From contig USAR01000020.1 of assembly GCA_900552605.1 (NCBI GenBank), positions 1 to 12,140 on the forward strand: a DNA stretch of 12,140 nt, given 5' to 3'. The translations under genes and the position numbers were made by a program. Under the pieces are notes generated by a model. The model did not search any database, was not told the origin of the DNA, and saw only the letters and a list, made by a program, of their open reading frames with translations. Positions 7,424 to 12,140 of this stretch are shown one piece after another. Within the stretch, counting starts at the first letter, position 1. Each line of letters opens with the position of its first letter. The DNA comes from an uncultured Oscillospiraceae bacterium (GTDB lineage Bacteria; Bacillota; Clostridia; Oscillospirales; Acutalibacteraceae).

Positions 7424-8198
7424 TTTGTACCTCTTCACGAATCTGTTTGTATTTTGCTTTCATTTCCGCCGCTTTTTTACAGCTCATTTTCCCCTCGTGA
7501 CAAGCACCGTCTACACAAGCTGGACCCACCTTGCCGAAAAGACTCGGTGCTTCCTTATAAACAAGCTTATACATTTGCTCAGCCAAATCTCTGATCTCCC
7601 ACTGTGCACGATTGCAAAGACGGTGACGAAAGAAATTGTATAGACTTCTTACATTCATCGTAACCACCATTTTTGTGTCGCAGGCATTGGGAAGAACAAA
7701 ACGGGCGTCTTCGTTTGCTTTCTTTTCAGCTGCTTTTTCAGCAGCCTTTTCTTCCATACCGTCAGCCATCATCTGCTCTTTATGGCGGGCGGTTAAAATG
7801 CCCTTAAGCTTTTCGTAATACACCCTGTCGGCCTCCATAGCCTCTAAGAAAACCTGTTCGGCTTCCGGTATCGCGGCAATTTCCGGCGGAGTGATATACT
7901 GAAAGTTATCAAGCGATACATAGCGCTGACTTTGAACAGAATAAGACGCAAGCCTATGTCTTGTTATTTGCGCAAGCAATGCGCGCGATACACCCTCTAT
8001 TCCAAAGGTAAAGCTAACGTGTTCAACCGGGCTTTCGTGACCCATATCGGCAAGCATCTTAACAAAGCTTTCTGTTTTTTCTTTTGTTAAACCCCGACTG
8101 ATTTCCGTAACTCCCACTTTAGAGTAGCAAAGCTTTGCCGCGGCGGCAACCACCTTTTCCGGCTCGGGAGTATGTGCAATAAGCGTGACTGTTGACAT
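7416..8198 (-). CDS. thyX: Flavin-dependent thymidylate synthase ThyX
   Basis: ThyX methylates dUMP to dTMP using methylene-THF as carbon donor and FAD/NADPH as reductant, releasing THF. The family motif is RHRLASYSVQSQRY at residues 80-93, with the RHR triplet at 80-82 and S90 in the expected place. VLPNACDTK and FRHRLCNRAQWEIRDLAEQM follow as in other members. At 260 residues it is somewhat longer than compact ThyX enzymes. The extra length lies in a charged Ala/Lys/Glu helix (about 145-163) and a Cys-rich tail, GPACVDGACHEGKMSC (225-240), known to me from clostridial homologues and possibly metal-binding. ATG 8198 is preferred; the in-frame TTG at 8210 directly abuts AAGGA. This is the first gene of the six-gene operon. 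Confidence 0.95.
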   Translation of the reverse strand: MSTVTLIAHTPEPEKVVAAAAKLCYSKVGVTEISRGLTKEKTESFVKMLADMGHESPVEHVSFTFGIEGVSRALLAQITRHRLASYSVQSQRYVSLDNFQYITPPEIAAIPEAEQVFLEAMEADRVYYEKLKGILTARHKEQMMADGMEEKAAEKAAEKKANEDARFVLPNACDTKMVVTMNVRSLYNFFRHRLCNRAQWEIRDLAEQMYKLVYKEAPSLFGKVGPACVDGACHEGKMSCKKAAEMKAKYKQIREEVQNG

Positions 8199-8219
8199 AA
8201 TAATAAACAATCCTTTCTT

Positions 8220-8269
8220 AGCGCCTACTTAAAAACAATATGCTCTCAGATTAAAAGCTTTGCGGCGCT
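8220..8269 (-). promoter_or_regulatory. Possible long-range hairpin in the thyX leader
   Basis: On the minus-strand transcript AGCGCC (complement of 8264-8269) can pair with GGCGCT (complement of 8220-8225), enclosing 38 bases. The second arm ends just before the ribosome binding site (AAGGA, complement of about 8211-8215). The helix could therefore influence ribosome access. Six base pairs are suggestive only. Confidence 0.3.
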
Positions 8270-8308
8270 TTCTAAAAGCACAGAATTAATAGAAAACCGT
8301 GCGTCTTT

Positions 8309-8329
8309 GTTTTAACCTACAGTTAAAAC
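8309..8329. promoter_or_regulatory. Perfect 8-bp inverted repeat at the start of the thyX transcript
   Basis: GTTTTAAC (8309-8316) and GTTAAAAC (8322-8329) are perfect inverted copies around a 5-base centre. The repeat lies 18 to 38 bases downstream of the thyX -10 box, so it falls at the very start of the transcript. It could be an operator or an RNA hairpin; flanking TGCG and CGCA on the transcript could extend the RNA stem with a bulge. It matches no regulator site I can name. Confidence 0.45.
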
Positions 8330-8346
8330 GCATTATCTTACCGAAC

Positions 8347-8375
8347 ATTATATCAAAAAAACCATCGTAAGGCAA
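8347..8375 (-). promoter_or_regulatory. Sigma-A promoter of the thyX operon
   Basis: On the minus strand TTGCCT (8370-8375) is followed by a 17-base spacer and a perfect TATAAT (8347-8352). TG one base before the -10 box makes it extended. The predicted start near 8340 leaves a leader of about 140 nt before ATG 8198. This is the best promoter match in the window and probably drives all six genes down to 3067. Confidence 0.75.
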
Positions 8376-8443
8376 CAAAACTTGCAAAATATGACGAAAT
8401 TTTTTTATATTTCAAAAAAGCTCTTTCATAATGCGTCAAGATG

Positions 8444-8452
8444 TGATAAAAT
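8444..8452 (+). promoter_or_regulatory. Extended -10 promoter of the PRPP synthetase-like gene
   Basis: TGATAAAAT provides TG one base ahead of a TAAAAT -10 box. The -35 region 17 bases upstream (TTTCAT) is poor, so the extended -10 would have to carry the promoter. The predicted start near 8459 gives a leader of only about 25 nt, just including the ribosome binding site. The thyX promoter reads the other way about 70 bases to the left. Confidence 0.5.
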
Positions 8453-8472
8453 ATTTGTTGAAAAACCAATGT

Positions 8473-8478
8473 GGAGGG
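8473..8478 (+). promoter_or_regulatory. Ribosome binding site that fixes the PRPP synthetase-like start
   Basis: GGAGGG lies 6 bases before ATG 8485. The frame stays open to an upstream ATG at 8431, but that ATG precedes the predicted promoter's -10 box and has no ribosome binding site. The start at 8485 is therefore the right one. Confidence 0.8.
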
Positions 8479-8484
8479 ACATAT

Positions 8485-9606
8485 ATGTCAGAAAACAAAC
8501 ACGCACCGTTCGGAGACCTTGCCATTATACCCCTTAGAGGCTGCGAGGAGCTGGCAGCAAAGGTAGATTACTATTTACTGCAATGGCGCGGAATGCCCGA
8601 CGAGCACACATTTATTGTCAATGTGGACTGTCCGCGTTTCGGCACAGGAGAAGGCAAAGCGGTTTTGAATCATACCGCACGCGGTCTTGATGTTTACATT
8701 GTGGTTGATTGCTTTAACTACGGTGTTACATACAAGATGTACGGAAAAGAAATTCCTATGAGCCCCGATGACCATTATCAGGATTTAAAGAGAGTTATAT
8801 CGGCACTCGGCGGCAAAGCTCGTCGCATAACCGTTGTTATGCCAATGCTTTATGAAGGCAGACAGCACCGCCGTACCTCGCGTGAATCGCTTGACTGCGC
8901 AATGGCTTTGCAAGAGCTGTGCAATATGGGCGTTTCAAACATCTTAACCTTCGACGCACATGACCCGAGAATTCAAAACGCAATTCCGCTCGGTGGTTTC
9001 GACAATGTTCAGCCGACATACCAAATGATTAAAGCAATGCTTAAAACCGTACCCGATATTCGTCTTGACCGTGAGCACACAATGATCATTTCTCCCGATG
9101 AAGGCGGTATGTCACGCTGCATATACTTCTCATCCGTTCTTGGTTTGGAAATGGGTATGTTTTACAAGCGCCGCGACTATTCAAAAATAGTTAACGGCAG
9201 AAACCCGATTGAAGCGCATGAGTTTTTGGGCAATGACATAAGCGGCAAGGACGTTATCATCGTTGACGACATGATCGCCTCCGGCGACTCTATGCTCGAC
9301 CTTGCGGTAAAGCTCAAGGAAATGAATGCAAAGCACATTTATATGTTCTCAAGCTTTGGTCTGTTTACAAACGGTCTTGAAAAATTTGATGAATATTATG
9401 AGAAGAAAATGTTTGACCGCATTTTCACAACAAACCTAATTTACAGCCGCAACGAACTGCTTGAGCGCGAGTGGCACACAACAGTTGATATGTCTAAATA
9501 CATTGCATATCTTGTTGATACAATGAACTATGACAATTCAATAAGCGAGCTGCTTAACCCAAGTCAGAGAATTCGTGCAATTCTTAAAAAATACAATCAG
9601 ATTTAA
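8485..9606 (+). CDS. Ribose-phosphate pyrophosphokinase (PRPP synthetase)-like protein, long atypical form
   Basis: PRPP synthetase transfers pyrophosphate from ATP to ribose 5-phosphate, feeding purine, pyrimidine, NAD, His and Trp synthesis. The 373-residue product follows the family order. Segments seen are GDLAIIPLRGCEELAAKV (10-27), ARGLDVYIVV (65-74), a GRQHRRTSRES segment (125-135) where classical enzymes read ARQDRKARSREP, and FDAHDP (156-161) for the DLHA histidine. Then come ISPDEGGMSR (202-211), a YKRR flexible-loop motif (227-230) and the ribose-phosphate loop IIVDDMIASGDS (258-269). It is about 55 residues longer than the classical enzyme and the loop reads ASGDS instead of DTAGT. 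The C-terminal part after 300 is distinctive. The core assignment is good, but a classical prs may exist elsewhere and the true activity could differ. The gene has its own promoter and a strong terminator. Confidence 0.82.
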   Translation: MSENKHAPFGDLAIIPLRGCEELAAKVDYYLLQWRGMPDEHTFIVNVDCPRFGTGEGKAVLNHTARGLDVYIVVDCFNYGVTYKMYGKEIPMSPDDHYQDLKRVISALGGKARRITVVMPMLYEGRQHRRTSRESLDCAMALQELCNMGVSNILTFDAHDPRIQNAIPLGGFDNVQPTYQMIKAMLKTVPDIRLDREHTMIISPDEGGMSRCIYFSSVLGLEMGMFYKRRDYSKIVNGRNPIEAHEFLGNDISGKDVIIVDDMIASGDSMLDLAVKLKEMNAKHIYMFSSFGLFTNGLEKFDEYYEKKMFDRIFTTNLIYSRNELLEREWHTTVDMSKYIAYLVDTMNYDNSISELLNPSQRIRAILKKYNQI

Positions 9607-9650
9607 TAGGTACTTTACAAATCTCGCAACAGCTCTATTATGAAAAAATC

Positions 9651-9694
9651 ACACCGACCTAATAAGCATTAAGGCTTACTTGGTCGGTGTTTTT
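9651..9694 (+). terminator. Strong intrinsic terminator of the PRPP synthetase-like gene
   Basis: ACACCGACC (9651-9659) pairs perfectly with GGTCGGTGT (9682-9690). Inside, TAAGC (9663-9667) pairs with GCTTA (9674-9678) around a 6-base loop. The stem is followed by a T run (9690-9694). An A run upstream (9643-9648) means it may also stop transcription from the right. It begins about 45 bases after the stop codon. Confidence 0.9.
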
Positions 9695-9721
9695 AAAATT
9701 ACTGCACGGCTTTTACAAAAC

Positions 9722-9910
9722 CGCCTAACGACAGCGCACCCCGAGCCTCGCGCCTTGGCGCAACCGTTTTTTTAGTGTGATTTTTTTATAAATCGCATTC
9801 TATCAAAAAAACGGTTTGTAAAGCCGATATATCGGCTTTACCATCGCCCTAACCGGGCGATGCGCGCCAAGGCGCGAGGCTCGTGGTACGCTGTCGGCGG
9901 CGGTTAGGCG
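9722..9910. repeat. Palindromic element 1: long inverted repeat enclosing three hairpins (four-way cloverleaf)
   Basis: The outer arms are 9722-9761 and 9864-9910. Within them 9742-9761 is the exact reverse complement of 9864-9883 (20 bp). The arms continue through 9730-9741 against 9884-9895 with two mismatches, then CGCCTAAC (9722-9729) against GTTAGGCG (9903-9910). The right arm has seven extra bases, GGCGGCG (9896-9902). Inside are three hairpins almost without gaps: 9762-9773 with 9805-9816 (12 bp, perfect) capped by 9776-9783 with 9790-9797; a 24-base perfect palindrome at 9818-9841; and CATCGCCC (9842-9849) with GGGCGATG (9855-9862). No reading frame is evident. This has the look of a miniature palindromic mobile element or a structured RNA; I do not recognise the family. 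Confidence 0.85.
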
Positions 9911-10182
9911 AACAATAATAATCCGAATCAGTTTTTTCGCTGCGGATTTTCCGCATTGCTGTGTTAAAATCCTCGTTAATCCGAAAGGATTAACTACGTT
10001 TTATGCCTTGCACTGCAAAAAATCCGTTACAGGAAAAAATCTGCGACCTAAAACGAGTGGATTTTTGTGCGGATTTTAATGCGGAGGATGCAATAAGGCT
10101 TCCGCCTTATAAAGACGACAAGTGAAAATACGCCGAAAATGCACCGTTTTAGGCTGGTTCGGATTTATTATTGTTCGCCTAA
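9904..10182. repeat. Palindromic element 2: MITE-like unit with 28-29 bp terminal inverted repeats
   Basis: The left end 9904-9931 starts TTAGGCGAACAATAATAA. It is the inverted copy of the right end 10154-10182 with one mismatch and one single-base gap. Internal hairpins include TGCGGA/TCCGCA (9941-9955), GTTAATCC-GAAA-GGATTAAC (9975-9994) and ATAAGGC-TTCC-GCCTTAT (10093-10110). Longer-range pairs are TTAAAATCC (9964-9972) with GGATTTTAA (10071-10079) and CCTAAAACG (10047-10055) with CGTTTTAGG (10145-10153). No protein is encoded. I see no target-site duplication. The left end overlaps the last seven bases of element 1, and the right end lies 12 bases before the lipoprotein ribosome binding site. 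It is probably a non-autonomous mobile element; transcription into a structured RNA is an alternative. Confidence 0.75.
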
Positions 10183-10208
10183 GTTAAAAAAATAAAGGTG
10201 GGGAAGTA

Positions 10209-10913
10209 ATGCTAAGAAAAATACTCAGTCTTTGCTTTTGTGCTTTAATTGCGGTTAGTGCTTGCGGCTGTGCAAGGAGCAGCAAAACAAGCAACGACTC
10301 CGGCGCAGAGGCAACTGACAGCATTGGCAAAGATATCAAAATCGAGTGCTCGGATGACGAATGGGTGAGCGAAAACGGCGACGAGGGATTTTCCACACCG
10401 TTTATAAACGCCGAGTGCGAGGACGCATATGATATGAACCGCGATATTGAGAAAGCCGCAGAAAGCTATAAGAATACTGCCGGCAATCAAAAGATAATCG
10501 GCACAAAGTACAGCTTTTCGGTTCACAATGCTTTGCTGAGTGTTGTATATTCCGCGCGAAGAGCAGACGGAAAAAACATTTACAAAGCATATAATCTAGA
10601 CCTATCGAATGGTAAAAAAGCAACAGCTGAGGCGGTTGCGGAATATGTTGGGAAATCTAAATCGGAATATCAAAAGTTTATAAAGGAGCTTTGCACCTTT
10701 GCTTTTAATTATAACTTCGGAAGCTTTGAAGGCAAGGTTCCGGTATACAGTGAAATGCTTGAAAAAACAATGGGCGATGAAAATCTACAAAGGGCTGTGC
10801 CGATTGTGGAAAAGAGCGGTGAGCTCGGAGCAATTGTAACGCTCTATTCTCTTAACGGCGAGGTAATTCAGGAAAAAGTTGCCTTCAAAAACGGCGAAGC
10901 GGTGGTTGAGTGA
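10209..10913 (+). CDS. Predicted lipoprotein of unknown function, possibly DUF3298/RsiV-like
   Basis: The 234-residue product starts with a lipoprotein signal peptide: basic LRK, a hydrophobic stretch, and a VSAC lipobox with C19 as the lipidated cysteine. An acidic, low-complexity linker follows (about 22-60). From about 62 there is a globular part. The segments SVHNALLSVVYSARRADGKN and YNLDLSNGKKATAEAVAEYV (about 103-146) resemble the DUF3298 domain of RsiV and PdaC-type extracellular proteins; I see this as resemblance, not proof. The start at 10209 follows the site GGTGGGG (10197-10203). The stop overlaps the next start as TGATG, so the two genes form a unit. Immediately upstream is repeat element 2, which leaves only about 26 bases of unique DNA before the ATG. 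Confidence 0.8.
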   Translation: MLRKILSLCFCALIAVSACGCARSSKTSNDSGAEATDSIGKDIKIECSDDEWVSENGDEGFSTPFINAECEDAYDMNRDIEKAAESYKNTAGNQKIIGTKYSFSVHNALLSVVYSARRADGKNIYKAYNLDLSNGKKATAEAVAEYVGKSKSEYQKFIKELCTFAFNYNFGSFEGKVPVYSEMLEKTMGDENLQRAVPIVEKSGELGAIVTLYSLNGEVIQEKVAFKNGEAVVE

Positions 10914-11224
10914 TGGGATTGTTCGGCATTGGCAAAAAGAGCAAAATCGCAAAGAGTTTCAACGGCAAGTGCGTTAACTATGTAACGCGGCGTGTGGAGG
11001 ACGAAAACGGCGTGCGCGATGAGATTGTGGGTAAAAACGGCAGGATTGCCGTGGTTGACGGTTTTATAAAGGTTATTTGCGAAACCGATGATGTGTTTCG
11101 CTGCCGCGAGGATCAGGCAAAGGTCAACGTGCTTTTAAGCGGTAACGGCGCGGTGGTTGAGGGCGAAAACTCGGTTATAGGTTCAAAGGACAAAATTATT
11201 GTTTATTATTCAAAATTAAAGTGA
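10913..11224 (+). CDS. Small cytoplasmic protein of unknown function
   Basis: I do not recognise this 103-residue protein. It has no signal peptide or membrane segment. After a short basic start (GIGKKSKIAKS) the rest is rich in alternating polar and hydrophobic residues with many Val and Gly (GRIAVVDGFIKVICETDDVF, AKVNVLLSGNGAVVEGENSV), suggesting a small beta-rich fold. ATG 10913 shares one base with the lipoprotein stop (TGATG) and follows a GGTGG site 7 bases upstream; the in-frame GTG at 10910 is an alternative start. Tight coupling implies that it works with, or is regulated like, the lipoprotein. Codon pattern and length favour a real gene. Confidence 0.7.
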   Translation: MGLFGIGKKSKIAKSFNGKCVNYVTRRVEDENGVRDEIVGKNGRIAVVDGFIKVICETDDVFRCREDQAKVNVLLSGNGAVVEGENSVIGSKDKIIVYYSKLK

Positions 11225-11277
11225 TGTATATCGTTGTTTGTAATGCACGGTAAAACGGCATTTAAAAATAAAGAGCA

Positions 11278-11294
11278 GGGGACGTTTTGTCACC
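11278..11294. repeat. Imperfect palindrome GGGGAC-GTTTT-GTCACC, possible REP-like remnant
   Basis: GGGGAC (11278-11283) and GTCACC (11289-11294) are inverted copies with one mismatch around GTTTT. Similar GGGGAC...GTC(A/C)CC hairpins occur as REP-type repeats next to REP-associated transposases in Firmicutes. Only one copy is seen here and no transposase is present. The 126-base gap between 11224 and 11351 holds nothing else that I can support. Confidence 0.25.
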
Positions 11295-11350
11295 TCTCAA
11301 AACTATGCCGACAGAATAATTTGCGGCAAAAATCAGGGGGCACAGCAGTA

Positions 11351-12140
11351 ATGAAGGAGTTTTTAAAAAGAAAGGATATCTGTTTTTCTGCAAAGAGGTA
11401 CGGTATCGACGCTATGAGCGCAATGGCACAAGGTCTTTTTGCCTCGCTGCTTATAGGAACGATTTTTCAAACGATCGGCAAGTATTCCGGTCTTGAAATA
11501 TTTAATGATATTGCAGCATTTGCTGCTGCTGCTGCCGGCGCCGTTATCGGTGTTGCGGTTTCGTTTGCTCTCAAGGCTCCGCCTCTTGTTATGTATACCG
11601 CCGGCGCTGTCGGCGCTGCAGGATACGCTATGGGTTACAATTACAGCGGTGATTCGTCGCTTGCCGCAGGCCCTCTCGGTGCATTTTTGGCGGTTGTTGT
11701 GGCAACAGAGCTCGGCAAGGCGGTTTCAAAAGAAACAAAGGTGGATATCCTTGTAACGCCTGCTGTCACAGTGTTTTCCGGCGTTGCCGTGGCAAAGCTT
11801 TTGTGCCCGGCGGTGGGCTGGCTTATGTATTATCTTGCACAGTTCATCGGTTGGACAACAAGCATAACGCCGCTTATAATGGGTCTTATTATATCGGTAA
11901 TTGTCGGCATAATCCTCACATTGCCGATTTCATCTGCCGCAATTTGCGCAATCATCTTTTCTCCTGCCGAAATTGAGGTAGCGGGAAAAAACCGCGAGGG
12001 ACTTTTGCTTGCGGCAGGCGCCGCAACCGCAGGCTGCTGCGCACAGATGGTAGGCTTTGCGGTTTGCAGCTTTCGTGAAAACCGCTGGGGCGGTCTTGTG
12101 GCACAGGGTCTCGGCACATCAATGCTGCAAATAGGAAACC
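11351..12140 (+). CDS. PTS transporter subunit IIC-like membrane protein (PTS_EIIC_2 family), partial
   Basis: The frame is open from ATG 11351 to the right edge, giving 263 residues; family members are about 330-350. It follows the pattern of the PTS_EIIC_2 family: SAKRYGIDAMSAMAQGLFAS (13-32), AGPLGAFLAVVVATELGKAV (106-125), SKETKVDILVTPAV (126-139), LTLPISSAAI (189-198), then GCCAQMVGFAVCSFREN (228-244) and GLVAQGLGTSMLQIGN at the edge. Most of the sequence is hydrophobic helices separated by short loops. A loop at about 202-216 (FSPAEIEVAGKNREG) appears longer than in relatives I recall. The family is related to sugar-PTS permease domains, but no IIA, IIB or HPr-type gene is in the window, so the substrate and even PTS dependence are unknown. 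AGGGGG lies 10 bases before the start. Confidence 0.88.
   Translation, partial: MKEFLKRKDICFSAKRYGIDAMSAMAQGLFASLLIGTIFQTIGKYSGLEIFNDIAAFAAAAAGAVIGVAVSFALKAPPLVMYTAGAVGAAGYAMGYNYSGDSSLAAGPLGAFLAVVVATELGKAVSKETKVDILVTPAVTVFSGVAVAKLLCPAVGWLMYYLAQFIGWTTSITPLIMGLIISVIVGIILTLPISSAAICAIIFSPAEIEVAGKNREGLLLAAGAATAGCCAQMVGFAVCSFRENRWGGLVAQGLGTSMLQIGN

Noticed and set aside
8199..8346. T-box or THF riboswitch in the thyX leader
   Set aside because: I see no T-box specificity sequence (GGTGGNACC-type), no terminator with a T run, and no motif that I can match to a known folate riboswitch.
8431..8484. Upstream ATG extension of the PRPP synthetase-like protein
   Set aside because: The extra 18 codons overlap the predicted promoter, have no ribosome binding site and are not family-like; GGAGGG fixes the start at 8485.
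9722..10182. CRISPR array or tRNA-like gene
   Set aside because: There are no regularly spaced direct repeats. The cloverleaf of element 1 has much longer arms than a tRNA and no recognisable T-arm or anticodon loop.
10184..10526. Minus-strand frames opposite the lipoprotein start
   Set aside because: They are shadows of a plus-strand gene with a proper ribosome binding site, signal peptide and lipobox.

Overview
The window looks like chromosomal DNA from a low-to-moderate GC Firmicute of the class Clostridia, probably a gut Oscillospiraceae/Ruminococcaceae-type organism. The grounds are strong AGGAGG-like ribosome binding sites, sigma-A promoters with extended -10 boxes, the mltG to U32-peptidase gene order, a ThyX with a Cys-rich C-terminal tail, and a PTS_EIIC_2-type membrane protein. 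The assignment is inference from gene content and style; there is no rRNA or tRNA gene to confirm it.

Layout. (1) 1-2538, minus strand: the first 846 codons of a very large secreted solute-binding protein, running off the left edge. Two beta-sandwich modules and a helical linker precede a family-1 sugar-binding domain. (2) 2539-3066: a non-coding stretch with its likely promoter, a leader of about 250 nt and two perfect palindromes that could be operators. (3) 3067-8198, minus strand: a tightly packed six-gene operon, in transcription order thyX, thymidylate kinase, a DJ-1/PfpI protein, 5-formyl-THF cyclo-ligase, mltG, and a U32-family protein (TrhP/YrrO-like). It is driven by a near-consensus promoter at 8347-8375 with a structured leader of about 140 nt. 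(4) 8485-9606, plus strand, divergent: an atypical long PRPP synthetase-like protein with its own promoter and a strong terminator at 9651-9694. (5) 9700-10190: no gene, but two abutting palindromic elements. The first (9722-9910) can fold into a nearly gap-free four-way cloverleaf. The second (9904-10182) has 28-29 bp terminal inverted repeats and several internal hairpins. (6) 10209-11224, plus strand: a lipoprotein and a 103-residue unknown protein, coupled by a TGATG stop/start. (7) 11351-12140, plus strand: the first 263 codons of a PTS_EIIC_2-family membrane protein, running off the right edge.

How the genes fit together. ThyX makes dTMP from dUMP using methylene-THF, the kinase makes dTDP, and the cyclo-ligase returns 5-formyl-THF to the active folate pool. 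The first part of the operon is therefore a folate/thymidylate unit. MltG (peptidoglycan chain release) and the U32 protein (probable tRNA U34 hydroxylation) follow, in an arrangement reminiscent of the Bacillus yrrL-yrrM-yrrN-yrrO cluster but without the middle genes. The divergent PRPP synthetase-like gene also serves nucleotide synthesis.

The most unusual content is the pair of repeat elements at 9722-10182. I recognise no named family for them. They end about 12 bp before the ribosome binding site of the lipoprotein gene, so that gene's promoter, if it has one, must lie in or before the repeat DNA.
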